Below, one piece after another: positions 19,488 to 28,292 of a DNA stretch of 64,000 bases. The stretch is from Sphingobacteriales bacterium. Lineage in GTDB: Bacteria; Bacteroidota; Bacteroidia; UKL13-3. The stretch lies in NCBI GenBank assembly GCA_021299635.1, contig JAJTFA010000001.1, forward strand, positions 698,089 through 762,088, given 5' to 3'. A model generated the notes under the pieces. That model was given only the letters and a program-made list of their open reading frames with translations, did not search any database and had not been told where the DNA came from. Numbering within the stretch: position 1 is the stretch's first letter; each line of letters starts with the position of its first letter. Position numbers and translations under genes: made by a program.

Positions 19488-20239
19488 TCCCTACTGCTCT
19501 TAATCAGGTGTTTCAGGTATCGAAAAGCCCAAAGTGCCATTAAATAGGGCGCATAGCTGCGTTGCACCTGCATCTTTTCTTCATACATTTTAGATGTTTG
19601 CGAAAGTGTTTTAGCTTGCTTATGTATTCGGAAATTTGCCAGATGTTGAGGAATGAATCGAACAGGTAGCTTATTTTTTTTGCAGTGCAACAACAATTCA
19701 AAATCCATTACATATTCCAATTCGGCAACAAGCACGGGTCTTCTTTTTATTTGCTTTAAATTAAAAAAGCAGGCAGGCTGATGTATGGCAGGCAGCATGC
19801 CTTTTATCAGCAAGGTATAAAATCCTAAAGGACCTCCTGCAGGAGGTCTTATTTGCTTGTTGTGTTCATCAATCAAAGCACAGGTGCCATAAATAACTGC
19901 CGCATCAGGCCATTGTGCGAATGCCTTCACTATTTGCGTAACAGCATCTTTTTCTAACAAGTCATCAGCGTTCAGATATGCAATAATGTCTCCTGAAGCT
20001 TGTGCAATTCCTTTATTTATTGCATCAGACTGGCCATAATCTTTTTCACTTATCCAATAATGCAATTTCCTTGCATGCTTTTTAATAATATCTACTGAAT
20101 AATCTGTTGAGCCTCCATCAATGATGATATATTGAATATTAGGGTATGTCTGAGCAAGCACCGATTGTATGGTTTGCTCCAGATAATCACCCTGATTAAA
20201 AGAAGGTGTAATAATGGAAACAATGGGATTACTGCTCAT
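19484..20239 (-). CDS. glycosyltransferase family 2
   Basis: GT-A fold family 2 enzyme of 251 residues: VSIITPSFNQGDYLEQTIQS at the N-terminus, IIIDGGSTDYSVDII with the first nucleotide-binding Asp, NADD as the DxD-like metal site, and HQPACFFN as the acceptor region. It is similar in kind to the GT2 half of the fused enzyme at 10544-12361. It is the downstream member of a two-gene minus-strand unit with an 11-bp overlap with the gene before it, and it meets the membrane protein gene tail to tail. Confidence 0.9.
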   Translation of the reverse strand: MSSNPIVSIITPSFNQGDYLEQTIQSVLAQTYPNIQYIIIDGGSTDYSVDIIKKHARKLHYWISEKDYGQSDAINKGIAQASGDIIAYLNADDLLEKDAVTQIVKAFAQWPDAAVIYGTCALIDEHNKQIRPPAGGPLGFYTLLIKGMLPAIHQPACFFNLKQIKRRPVLVAELEYVMDFELLLHCKKNKLPVRFIPQHLANFRIHKQAKTLSQTSKMYEEKMQVQRSYAPYLMALWAFRYLKHLIKSSRD

Positions 20240-21095
20240 TTAAATGTTTGTATTTGGGATTAAATGTTTTATGCCAGTGGTGAAAGAAGTTTTTTTGTTT
20301 GTTTCTGATAACGATATATCCGAATTTGTGATATCGTTCCCACAAATCAGTGTCTTCGTGTCCCCATGCATGAAAGTCCTCATTTAATTTACCTACTTTA
20401 TTGAATGTAATTTTATGGGAGCCAAACATACCTTTACTGCCATAGGTTTCCCATACACCATTTTCATTTGATACTGCGGTTTGCTTATTGGGGAAAAGAA
20501 AGAAATAAATAGGATACCAAACACTTTTTGTAGTCACAAAGTCACTAAATCTTTCTACGAAATCAGGCGGTAAACTCATATCGGCATCACATATAAACAC
20601 ATACTCATTTTTTGATTGATCAATGGCCTTGTTTAAGGCGTATGAACGGCTGAATGCCTTTTGCTCAGATGCATAAACAAGGCTTCCTTTCCATTGCTCC
20701 CTTATTGCTGATTCCAGATTTGCCAGATCGCTTGAGCCACAGTCATACACGGATAACTCTATATATTCCTTGCTTTTCATGCGCTTAATGGAAGGTAGTA
20801 AATGGTTTAAATATTGTTCAGAGCGGTTATACAATCCGGTGCAAATACTAATGCGCTTCATACCTGCTGCAGGTATCAGGCTTCGATAAAGATAAATAAT
20901 CAATCCGGCTAAATCGGCCAATATGATGGAAGGAGCAATTTTTCTCTGAGGAGATTTAAATACCCACCATAAAGGAAATTTAATTGAATTGGGGATGATT
21001 TTTTTAACTTTTAGAGGCACCTGAGTAGAGGAATGATTTGGGAAAATAGTAAAATAATCCATCATTTTTTGTTTAGATGAAATCGAATTAATCAT
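20229..21095 (-). CDS. GT2-like glycosyltransferase with galactosyltransferase-type C-terminal motif
   Basis: Family 2/7-like transferase of 288 residues. The catalytic core starts near MKRISICTGLYNRSEQYL and shows CDADMSLPPDF (DxD metal site) and HAWGHEDTDLWERYHKFGY, the W-G-x-E-D-x-D/E motif found in the C-terminal part of chondroitin-type and galactosyltransferase-like GT2 enzymes. About 75 residues precede the core. Several starts are possible: GTG at 21134, ATG at 21095 (used), 21065 or 20861. The upstream part is Trp/Lys-rich and appears coding. The 5' end faces the lipid kinase gene, leaving about 100 bp for divergent promoters. Confidence 0.8.
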   Translation of the reverse strand: MINSISSKQKMMDYFTIFPNHSSTQVPLKVKKIIPNSIKFPLWWVFKSPQRKIAPSIILADLAGLIIYLYRSLIPAAGMKRISICTGLYNRSEQYLNHLLPSIKRMKSKEYIELSVYDCGSSDLANLESAIREQWKGSLVYASEQKAFSRSYALNKAIDQSKNEYVFICDADMSLPPDFVERFSDFVTTKSVWYPIYFFLFPNKQTAVSNENGVWETYGSKGMFGSHKITFNKVGKLNEDFHAWGHEDTDLWERYHKFGYIVIRNKQKNFFHHWHKTFNPKYKHLNEQ

Positions 21096-21192
21096 AGCAT
21101 GAGAAGATGTCTGTTTATGCTCAAGCTGATACACACTTTTGTTTGTATAAAATATTCAAACGGATAGATACTTTTTTGTATCATTGCTTGAC

Positions 21193-22032
21193 ATGAGGCT
21201 GGGTATTATCAGCAATAAGCGTTCGGGAAATGGTAAACCGGAAAGGGTATTAAAGGAATTTATCAGTTACCTTGATGCAAAGGGTATTGCATGGGGTATT
21301 ATTGACGAGCAAGAGTCTGGGCCTCTGGTAAATATTGACAGGCTGGTCATAATAGGTGGTGATGGTACCATCAATTTCACGCTGAACAGATTCATGCCAC
21401 TTACGCTGCCTGTTGCAATTATCCCAGCCGGCACCGGAAATGATTTTGCAGCCATGCATTTGGGTAAAGTGAGTATGATGCGCTCTTTTGAAATAGCCAT
21501 TGGGGAATGCGTTAAAAGAGTGGATGCCGGTTTGTGTAATGGAAAAATCTTTTTAAATGGAATTGGAATTGGCTTTGATGGTGCTGTAGCAGGAAAATTA
21601 ATGCAAAAGAAGTGGTTTAAGGGCCCTTCGACATATTACGCAGCGGTGCTTGCGCAGATCTTGTTCTTTAAGTCTTTTCAGGCAAAGGTGTCACTGGGCG
21701 AAACTATTATTGAAAACTCATTTCTAATGCTTTGCATTGCAAATGGCACCAGTTATGGTGGCGGTTTTAAGGTGGCTCCGCTTGCAAAAGCGGATGATGG
21801 GCTGCTTGATTATATGGCCGTTGCAGGAATTAATCCGCTTAAACGTTTAGTTAATTTACCAAAAATCAGATCAGGAACGCATCTGGAATTACCTTACGTG
21901 CACTATGAGCTAATGGAAAATGTATGTATACAATCGGATCATTTGCTGCCTGCACATGCAGATGGCGAGTATTTTGAGAGTAATATATTTGAAATGAGCG
22001 CACTAAAAGGCTACCTAAGCTTGCTTTCATAG
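21193..22032 (+). CDS. diacylglycerol kinase-like lipid kinase (YegS/DgkB family)
   Basis: Soluble lipid kinase of 279 residues. GGDGT at residues 55-59 and IPAGTGNDFA are the nucleotide-binding signatures of the DAGK catalytic domain; SYGGGFKVAPLAKADDGLLD is the C-terminal family segment. It would phosphorylate diacylglycerol or a related lipid at the inner face of the membrane. A TTG lies three codons upstream in frame, but the ATG at 21193 fits the usual family start. It may be monocistronic: 121 bp separate it from sufB, with a separate promoter for suf. Confidence 0.85.
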   Translation: MRLGIISNKRSGNGKPERVLKEFISYLDAKGIAWGIIDEQESGPLVNIDRLVIIGGDGTINFTLNRFMPLTLPVAIIPAGTGNDFAAMHLGKVSMMRSFEIAIGECVKRVDAGLCNGKIFLNGIGIGFDGAVAGKLMQKKWFKGPSTYYAAVLAQILFFKSFQAKVSLGETIIENSFLMLCIANGTSYGGGFKVAPLAKADDGLLDYMAVAGINPLKRLVNLPKIRSGTHLELPYVHYELMENVCIQSDHLLPAHADGEYFESNIFEMSALKGYLSLLS

Positions 22033-22097
22033 TTGTAATAATCAACTTCAATTCAATCCCTTTCCCATTATAAATAGGCGAAACTTTATTGGGTGTT

Positions 22098-22141
22098 ATT
22101 TGTAATTATTTAGACTAAATACAAATAAATCACTACTTTCG
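22098..22141 (+). promoter_or_regulatory. sufB promoter with overlapping nested palindrome (candidate operator)
   Basis: TACTTTCG at 22134-22141 differs by one base from the -7 consensus TAnnTTTG and lies 12 nt before the sufB ATG. Where the -33 element should be, TATTTAG-A-CTAAATA (22107-22121) forms a perfect palindrome with 7-bp arms. A second pair of perfect 7-bp arms, ATTTGTA (22098-22104) and TACAAAT (22120-22126), encloses it. A regulator bound here would block the promoter; its identity (Fur-, DtxR- or Rrf2-type) cannot be settled from sequence alone. Confidence 0.55.
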
Positions 22142-22153
22142 TGCCCCAATTGT

Positions 22154-23608
22154 ATGAATCAGGAAAAGGAAAACGAAGATATTATTGAACAGGTTGTAAG
22201 TCAGGAATATAAGTACGGATTTACTACCGATATTGAAATGGAAATGGCTCCCAAAGGGCTGAACGAGGATATCGTTCGTTTCATTTCTAATAAAAAGAAC
22301 GAGCCGGAGTGGATGCTCGAATGGCGTCTGAAGGCTTACCGCCATTGGTTAAAGATGGAGGAGCCCGACTGGCAGAACTTCAAATACCCCAAGCCGAATT
22401 ATCAGGATATCATTTATTACGCAGCTCCCAAGGAAAAGAAAAAACTGAACAGCCTGGATGAAGTAGATCCTGAGTTGCTCAAAACCTTTGAGAAACTGGG
22501 AATAAGCCTGCAGGAGCAAAAACGCCTCACTGGTGTGGCTGTTGATGCCGTGTTTGATTCCGTTTCCATTGCCACCACATTTAAAGAACAACTCAAGGAA
22601 AAAGGTGTCATCTTTTGCAGCATCAGCGAAGCCATGCACGAACACCCTGATTTGGTTAAAAAATACATTGGTTCAGTAGTTCCTTATACAGATAACTACT
22701 TTGCGGCACTTAACTCAGCCGTATTCAGCGATGGTTCATTTGTTTATATTCCCAAAGGAGTGCGTTGCCCGATGGAGCTTTCTACCTATTTCCGCATCAA
22801 TGCCGAAAATACAGGCCAGTTTGAACGTACACTGATTGTTGCTGATGATGCCTCCTATGTTAGCTACCTTGAAGGCTGCACAGCCCCGATGCGAGATGAA
22901 AACCAACTGCATGCAGCTGTAGTAGAACTGATAGCTATGGAAAATGCCGAAATTAAATACAGCACCGTTCAAAACTGGTACCCTGGCGATAAAGAAGGCA
23001 ACGGAGGGATTTATAATTTTGTAACCAAGCGCGGAAGCTGCGAAGGTGCCAATGCCAAAATCAGTTGGACGCAGGTTGAAACAGGTAGCGCCATAACCTG
23101 GAAATATCCGAGTTGTATTCTGAAAGGCGATCATTCAATAGGAGAATTCTTTTCAGTAGCTGTAACAAATAATATGCAGGTAGCAGATACCGGTACCAAA
23201 ATGATTCATATCGGTAAACATACACGTAGCCGAATTGTGTCTAAAGGTATCTCGGCCGGCAAGTCACACAATACTTACAGAGGATTGGTTAAAGTTGCCA
23301 AAAAGGCTGATGCAGCAAGGAATTACACCCAGTGCGACAGTATGCTTATTGGCGATCGTTGCGGTGCACATACGTTCCCTTATATCGAAATTAACAACAA
23401 AACAGCCACCGTTGAGCACGAAGCCAGTACATCTAAAATTGGTGAAGACCAGATTTTTTATTGCAATCAGCGAGGCATCGGCACCGAAGAAGCCATCAGC
23501 TTAATTGTAAATGGCTTTTGCCGTGAGGTATTGAACCAATTGCCTATGGAGTTTGCGGTGGAAGCGCAGAAACTTTTAGCAGTTTCCCTCGAGGGTTCTG
23601 TAGGGTAA
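22154..23608 (+). CDS. sufB: Fe-S cluster assembly scaffold SufB
   Basis: SufB, 484 residues, the usual length. With SufC and SufD it forms the SufBC2D scaffold on which Fe-S clusters are built in the cytosol. Recognisable segments are [23 protein letters not shown], and the C-terminal beta-helix part [20 protein letters not shown] and [13 protein letters not shown]. It is the first gene of the suf operon, with a candidate operator directly upstream. No sufA or Rrf2-type regulator gene lies next to it. Confidence 0.97.
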   Translation: MNQEKENEDIIEQVVSQEYKYGFTTDIEMEMAPKGLNEDIVRFISNKKNEPEWMLEWRLKAYRHWLKMEEPDWQNFKYPKPNYQDIIYYAAPKEKKKLNSLDEVDPELLKTFEKLGISLQEQKRLTGVAVDAVFDSVSIATTFKEQLKEKGVIFCSISEAMHEHPDLVKKYIGSVVPYTDNYFAALNSAVFSDGSFVYIPKGVRCPMELSTYFRINAENTGQFERTLIVADDASYVSYLEGCTAPMRDENQLHAAVVELIAMENAEIKYSTVQNWYPGDKEGNGGIYNFVTKRGSCEGANAKISWTQVETGSAITWKYPSCILKGDHSIGEFFSVAVTNNMQVADTGTKMIHIGKHTRSRIVSKGISAGKSHNTYRGLVKVAKKADAARNYTQCDSMLIGDRCGAHTFPYIEINNKTATVEHEASTSKIGEDQIFYCNQRGIGTEEAISLIVNGFCREVLNQLPMEFAVEAQKLLAVSLEGSVG

Positions 23609-23643
23609 CCATCAACACATTATCACATTAACACATCCATATC

Positions 23644-24402
23644 ATGTTAGAAATAAGAAATTTAAAGGCCGAAATTGAAGGTAAAAAAATCCTCAACGGA
23701 ATAAATTTAACGGTTAATTCTGGAGAAGTGCATGCCATCATGGGACCTAACGGAGCAGGTAAAAGCACCTTGTCATCTGTGCTGGCCGGCCGTGCCGATT
23801 ATGCAGTAACCGAAGGCGAAATCATGTTTGAAGGCAAGAACCTGCTGGAAATGTCGCCTGAAGACCGTGCCCGTGAAGGTGTGTTTCTGGCATTTCAATA
23901 TCCGGTTGAGATTCCTGGAGTAAGCACCACCAACTTTTTAAAAACTGCCATCAACGAAACCCGCAAATACAAAGGTTTGGAGCCTATGGAGGCAACTGAT
24001 TTTCTGAAATACATGCGCGAAAAAATGGAATTGATGGAAATGGACAAGTCGTTAACGTCACGCTCATTGAACGAAGGTTTTAGCGGTGGGGAGAAAAAAC
24101 GCAACGAAGTGTTTCAAATGGCCATGCTTGAACCCAAATTGGCTATAATGGATGAAACCGATTCAGGCCTGGATATCGATGCACTGCGTCTGGTTTCTAA
24201 TGGTGTAAATAAATTGCGTAACAAAGACCGCTCATTTGTGGTGATTACGCACTACCAGCGTTTGCTTGATTATATCGTTCCTGATTTTGTGCATGTATTA
24301 TACAAAGGACGCATTGTGAAGAGTGGGGATGCCAGCCTGGCCAAAGAACTGGAAGTAAAAGGCTACGATTGGATCAAAGCTGAAGTAGAGGCAGCTCAAT
24401 AA
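23644..24402 (+). CDS. sufC: Fe-S cluster assembly ATPase SufC
   Basis: ABC-type ATPase of 252 residues that drives conformational change of the SufBCD scaffold. Walker A is GPNGAGKST, the ABC signature is [11 protein letters not shown], and Walker B is [12 protein letters not shown]; the SufC-specific variation [11 protein letters not shown] is present. It has no membrane domain. It lies 35 bp after sufB and 19 bp before sufD, as expected for one transcript. Confidence 0.97.
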   Translation: MLEIRNLKAEIEGKKILNGINLTVNSGEVHAIMGPNGAGKSTLSSVLAGRADYAVTEGEIMFEGKNLLEMSPEDRAREGVFLAFQYPVEIPGVSTTNFLKTAINETRKYKGLEPMEATDFLKYMREKMELMEMDKSLTSRSLNEGFSGGEKKRNEVFQMAMLEPKLAIMDETDSGLDIDALRLVSNGVNKLRNKDRSFVVITHYQRLLDYIVPDFVHVLYKGRIVKSGDASLAKELEVKGYDWIKAEVEAAQ

Positions 24403-24421
24403 TTTAACAGAACAGGTTTTT

Positions 24422-25711
24422 ATGAGCACCATCGAAACATTAAAGAAAGATTTTGAACATTATCGCGCTCAGGCGGATAACAGCGCATTTACTCAACAAC
24501 GTGAAAGTGCTTTTGTTGAGTTACAGAAACTGGGTATACCCACCATTAAGCACGAGGAGTGGAAATACACCAACCTGAAATTCATAAATGAATTGCATTT
24601 TCAGTCATCTTGCTTGCATACGGAGGCGGCAAAAAATTACTACACACAAAATATCGTACAAACACTAAAGGCTAATCGATTGGTGTTTATCAATGGCTCG
24701 TTTGAAGCCACGCTCACACAAATTGAACCGGAGGATGCCGCAATTGTAATTACCAATTTGGCAGCTGCCCGAATTGCACATGCTGATATGTTTAGCAAGC
24801 ATTTTGGCAAATATGCCATCATTGAAGGTCAGGCGTTAAATGCTATGAACCATGCGCTGATGAGTGATGGCGCATTTATATATGTGCCTGAAGGCAAACA
24901 AACGGTTTATCCCATTATCATTACCAATATTTCAGATGCAAGCGAAGTAAATGTATTGAACCAACCACGTAACCTCATAGTGGTAGAGAAAAATGCTGCA
25001 GCAACGGTTATTGAATCCTTTTTTGCATTGGGTAATCATGCGTCATTCTGCAACATAGTAAATGAGTTGTATGTTGGCGAAAACGCAAGCCTTGAGCACT
25101 ACAAGCTTCAACGTCTGCAAGGTGAGCATTACCAAAATAATTACACACAGGTATTTCAGGAAGGCAATACCCATATCAACCAGGTTACACTTACACTGGA
25201 TGGAAAATTTGTACGCAACAACCTTCATTTCTACATGAATGGCGAAAACTGCAATACCTTGCTGTATGGTTTGTATTTGCTGGATGGGAATCAGTTTGTA
25301 GATAACCACACACGTGTAGAACACGCTAAGCCAAATTGTTTCAGCGATGAAAAGTATAAAGGCATTCTAAAAGATAAATCAACAGCAGTATTTAACGGTA
25401 AAATCATGGTTCATTTGGATGCACAAAAAACCAATGCATACCAGCGCAACCAGAATATTTTGTTGAGTGATGAAGCTACGGTAAACACCAAACCCCAACT
25501 GGAAATTTTTGCCGATGATGTGAAGTGTACACATGGTGCCACAGTGGGCCAACTAGATGAAGAACCGATGTTTTATATGCGCAGCAGGGGTATTCCTGAG
25601 AATGTAGCACGTAAATTATTGTTGAACGCGTTCGCAGATGATATTGCCGAAAAAATTAAAATACCAGAATTGGTAGCCATACTGGAAGAGCAGATAGAAA
25701 AGAAGATTTAA
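24422..25711 (+). CDS. sufD: Fe-S cluster assembly protein SufD
   Basis: SufD, 429 residues, paralogous to SufB and its partner in the scaffold. The N-terminal part contains KHEEWKYTNL, the core has YVPEGKQTVYPI, and the C-terminal family segment is KCTHGATVGQLDEEPMFYMR followed by RGIPENVARKLLL. It ends in TAA at 25709-25711, exactly where a 10-bp-phased repeat begins; the next suf gene is 500 bp away because of the inserted GxxExxY gene. Confidence 0.96.
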   Translation: MSTIETLKKDFEHYRAQADNSAFTQQRESAFVELQKLGIPTIKHEEWKYTNLKFINELHFQSSCLHTEAAKNYYTQNIVQTLKANRLVFINGSFEATLTQIEPEDAAIVITNLAAARIAHADMFSKHFGKYAIIEGQALNAMNHALMSDGAFIYVPEGKQTVYPIIITNISDASEVNVLNQPRNLIVVEKNAAATVIESFFALGNHASFCNIVNELYVGENASLEHYKLQRLQGEHYQNNYTQVFQEGNTHINQVTLTLDGKFVRNNLHFYMNGENCNTLLYGLYLLDGNQFVDNHTRVEHAKPNCFSDEKYKGILKDKSTAVFNGKIMVHLDAQKTNAYQRNQNILLSDEATVNTKPQLEIFADDVKCTHGATVGQLDEEPMFYMRSRGIPENVARKLLLNAFADDIAEKIKIPELVAILEEQIEKKI

Positions 25712-25746
25712 ACACAGATTGCCACAGATTATCAGATTACACAGCA
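25711..25746 (+). repeat. 10-bp phased CACAGATT-type repeat at the end of sufD
   Basis: Starting inside the sufD stop codon, the blocks AACACAGATT, GCCACAGATT and ATCAGATTAC follow each other without a gap (25711-25740), then ACAG. Three copies of CAGATT are spaced 10 or 9 bp apart. It lies next to the left inverted repeat of the GxxExxY cassette. Confidence 0.7.
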
Positions 25747-25755
25747 AATACCTAA

Positions 25756-26203
25756 CCACAAAGAACACTAAGTATGCACGAAGGCCGCCAAGATATATTG
25801 CTCGAAAAATTGGCAACTGAGGTGATTGGTCATGCGATTCAGGTTCATAAAAAGCTTGGTCCGGGTTTGCTAGAAAATGCATACAAAGAGTGTATGTTTT
25901 ACGAGTTAAGGAAAAACAACCTATATGCTGAAAAAGAAGTTGCAATGCCATTAGTATATGAAGAGGTGAAATTAGAGGCAGGCTACAGAATCGATTTATT
26001 GGTGGAGAATAAACTTGTTGTTGAGTTGAAAGCAGTTGATGCATTAAATGACGTTCATCTTGCGCAGGTTCTAACCTATCTGAAAGTCGGCAATTTTAAA
26101 CTTGGTTTGTTAATGAATTTTAATGTAAAAATGCTCAAAGAAGGAATCAGACGTGTTATTCTTTAGCTCTGTGTGCTTTGTGCCTTCTTCGAGCACTTCG
26201 TGG
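25756..26203 (+). mobile_element. GxxExxY cassette with imperfect terminal inverted repeats
   Basis: The 28 bases at 25756-25783 (starting CCACAAAGAACACTAAG) match the reverse complement of 26176-26203 (starting CCACGAAGTGCTCGAAG) at 20 of 28 positions. The repeat is itself built of CACNAAG-like units. The left repeat contains the start codon of the enclosed gene and the right repeat begins 9 nt after its stop. No transposase is encoded and no target duplication was identified, so mobility is inferred from repeats and from the interruption of the suf operon. Confidence 0.5.
25774..26166 (+). CDS. GxxExxY protein (PD-(D/E)XK nuclease-like, PF13366-type)
   Basis: Small protein of 130 residues. 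GLLENAY is the family motif G-x-x-E-x-x-Y, near residues 31-37. The segment YRIDLLVENKLVVELKAV gives the D...E-x-K arrangement of the PD-(D/E)XK nuclease fold. The biochemical role of the family is not established to my knowledge. It is often found as an isolated gene among repeats such as those seen here. It is co-directional with suf and may be carried on the same transcript. There is no evident tie to Fe-S assembly, so I read it as a passenger. Confidence 0.85.
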   Translation: MHEGRQDILLEKLATEVIGHAIQVHKKLGPGLLENAYKECMFYELRKNNLYAEKEVAMPLVYEEVKLEAGYRIDLLVENKLVVELKAVDALNDVHLAQVLTYLKVGNFKLGLLMNFNVKMLKEGIRRVIL

Positions 26204-26211
26204 TAAAAAAG

Positions 26212-27432
26212 ATGATTTTAGATATAAATAATATTCGCAGTCAATTCCCAATACTTCATCAGCAAGTAAACGGCAAACCTTTGGTGTATTTTGATAATGC
26301 CGCTACTACCCAAAAACCACAACGTGTAATCGATGCATTGAACAAGTATTACACATTGGATAACGCCAACATACACCGTGCTGCGCACACATTGGCAGCC
26401 CGCTCAACTGAATATTTTGAACAAACCCGCAAAGCCATTCAGCAATTCATCAATGCCAAGGAGGACGCTGAATGCATATTTACCAAAGGTGTAACAGAAA
26501 GCATTAATTTGGTGGTGCAAACCTGGGGAAGACAGTTCTTGCAGGCTGGTGATGAAGTGGTTATTACCACCATGGAGCATCATAGCAATATTGTGCCGTG
26601 GCAGATGATTTGCGAAGAGAAAGGTGCCGTGCTAAAGGTTGTTCCCATAAATGATGCTGGCGAGTTGCTGATGGATGAGTTTGAAAAGCTGCTTTCACCC
26701 AAAACCAAAATGGTATCCTGTGTGTGGGTAAGCAATGCCTTGGGAACAATTAATCCTGTTAAAGAGATAATTGAAAAAGCCCATGCTATTGGCGCAAAAG
26801 TTTTGCTGGATGGGGCACAGGCATGTTCGCACATGGAGGTAGATGTTCAGTTGCTTGATTGTGATTTTTTAACCATCTCATCTCATAAACTCTATGGACC
26901 AACCGGTGTAGGTGTTTTATATGGCAAACGCGAATTGCTTGAAGCTATGCCGCCTTATCAGGGTGGGGGGGAGATGATAAAGGAAGTAACTTTTGCCAAA
27001 ACAACGTACAACGAAATACCTTTTAAATTCGAAGCTGGCACGCCTAATATTGGTGATGTGATAGCCTTTAAATATGCGCTTGATTTTGTAAACGCATTAG
27101 GTAAACTCAACATAGCAGCGCATGAGGAAGCCTTGCTGCGGCATTTTGTGAACGGAATAAATGAAATACATGGAATAAAATTGGTTGGAACAGCTCTGCA
27201 AAAAATATCGGTTCAATCATTTGTATTGAATAACATGCACCATTTTGATGCAGGCATGATGCTGGATGCAAAAGGCATAGCCGTTCGCACCGGTCATCAC
27301 TGCACCCAACCCTTGATGCAACGTTTTGGACTGGATGGTACTGTGCGCGCATCTTTTGCGGTATACAATACAATTGGAGAAGTAGATATATTGATTGAAG
27401 CGCTGAGAAAATTAGCTAATTTGAACAATTAA
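26212..27432 (+). CDS. sufS: cysteine desulfurase SufS
   Basis: PLP-dependent cysteine desulfurase that supplies sulfur to SufE and the SufBCD scaffold. With the ATG at 26212 the protein has 406 residues, the PLP lysine is Lys226 (SSHKLYGPTG) and the catalytic cysteine is Cys364 (RTGHHCTQP), the same numbers as in E. coli SufS. This supports that start over an in-frame GTG at 26173, which would add 13 residues encoded by the inverted repeat. Thus the right end of the GxxExxY cassette lies 8 bp from the start codon. Confidence 0.96.
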   Translation: MILDINNIRSQFPILHQQVNGKPLVYFDNAATTQKPQRVIDALNKYYTLDNANIHRAAHTLAARSTEYFEQTRKAIQQFINAKEDAECIFTKGVTESINLVVQTWGRQFLQAGDEVVITTMEHHSNIVPWQMICEEKGAVLKVVPINDAGELLMDEFEKLLSPKTKMVSCVWVSNALGTINPVKEIIEKAHAIGAKVLLDGAQACSHMEVDVQLLDCDFLTISSHKLYGPTGVGVLYGKRELLEAMPPYQGGGEMIKEVTFAKTTYNEIPFKFEAGTPNIGDVIAFKYALDFVNALGKLNIAAHEEALLRHFVNGINEIHGIKLVGTALQKISVQSFVLNNMHHFDAGMMLDAKGIAVRTGHHCTQPLMQRFGLDGTVRASFAVYNTIGEVDILIEALRKLANLNN

Positions 27433-27442
27433 TACTGAGTAA

Positions 27443-27874
27443 ATGACCACCCCAACCGATATTCAAAACGAAATCATAGACAACTTCTCTTTATTTGAAG
27501 GCGACATTGAGCAAACCCTCATGTATCTGATGGATTTGGGTAAAAAGCTACCTGCCATGCCTGACGAGCATAAAGTGGATGAGTTTATTGTTAAGGGTTG
27601 CCAAAGCAAGGTGTGGGTGTTTCCGAAACTCGAAGAAGGAAAAGTACAGTTTGAGGTAGATAGCAATACCGAAATCACCAAGGGTTTGCTTTATTTGCTT
27701 TGGAGCATTTGGAATAATCAAACACCTGAAACTATTTTAAGCACTGAATTATATTTTATAGACAAAATAGGCATGAGCCGCATGATAGGCACACAACGAA
27801 GTAATGGGTTTACCTCCATGATCCAAAAAATGAAAGCTTTTGCTACCTTGTATCATCAGCAAAGTAATTCTTAG
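27443..27874 (+). CDS. sufE: sulfur acceptor protein SufE
   Basis: SufE, 143 residues, accepts persulfide sulfur from SufS and raises its activity. The acceptor cysteine is Cys53 in VKGCQSKVWV, the conserved motif. The C-terminal half holds the family segment GMSRMIGTQRSNGFTSMIQKM. It starts 10 bp after sufS, so the order sufS-sufE is kept and coupled. Confidence 0.95.
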   Translation: MTTPTDIQNEIIDNFSLFEGDIEQTLMYLMDLGKKLPAMPDEHKVDEFIVKGCQSKVWVFPKLEEGKVQFEVDSNTEITKGLLYLLWSIWNNQTPETILSTELYFIDKIGMSRMIGTQRSNGFTSMIQKMKAFATLYHQQSNS

Positions 27875-27916
27875 CGAACTTTTTGCCTGCATAGTGCTCT
27901 TAGCGGTTAAATAACC

Positions 27917-28270
27917 ATGACAGAAAACGAAACAAACATAGAATCTACCAAGCCCCTGCGCACCTTTGTTGATGTGCAGAACGAGGCCATACAGGTATTA
28001 CAAACCGTATACGATCCGGAGATTCCGGTAAACATTTATGAGCTTGGCCTTATTTACGAAGTAAACGTAAGCAACGATTTGAATATTGAAATCATCATGT
28101 CACTTACTTCGCCTTTTTGTCCGGCCGCTCAAAGCATGCCTGCAGAGATAAAAGAAAAACTCAGTGCCATGGAAGGCGTAAAGGAAGTAACAGTAACTGT
28201 TACATTTGAACCACCTTGGACACAGGAATTGATGAGCGAATCAGCCAAACTTCAGCTAGGCTTCATGTAG
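27917..28270 (+). CDS. DUF59/MIP18-family Fe-S assembly protein (SufT-like)
   Basis: Protein of 117 residues with a DUF59 domain: VYDPEIPVNIYELGLIYEV, MSLTSPFCPAA and VTVTFEPPWTQELMSE are family segments. Homologues (SufT, PaaD, eukaryotic MIP18) help deliver or mature Fe-S clusters; the single Cys in SPFCPAAQ is the residue usually linked to activity. It is the last gene of the suf operon and ends 22 bp from the convergent lon gene; no hairpin terminator is visible between them. Confidence 0.9.
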   Translation: MTENETNIESTKPLRTFVDVQNEAIQVLQTVYDPEIPVNIYELGLIYEVNVSNDLNIEIIMSLTSPFCPAAQSMPAEIKEKLSAMEGVKEVTVTVTFEPPWTQELMSESAKLQLGFM

Positions 28271-28292
28271 TTTATATAAACAATCGGGGAAA

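Noticed and set aside
22736..23134. 132-codon minus-strand open frame in sufB
   Set aside because: Antisense to conserved SufB coding sequence; no motif.
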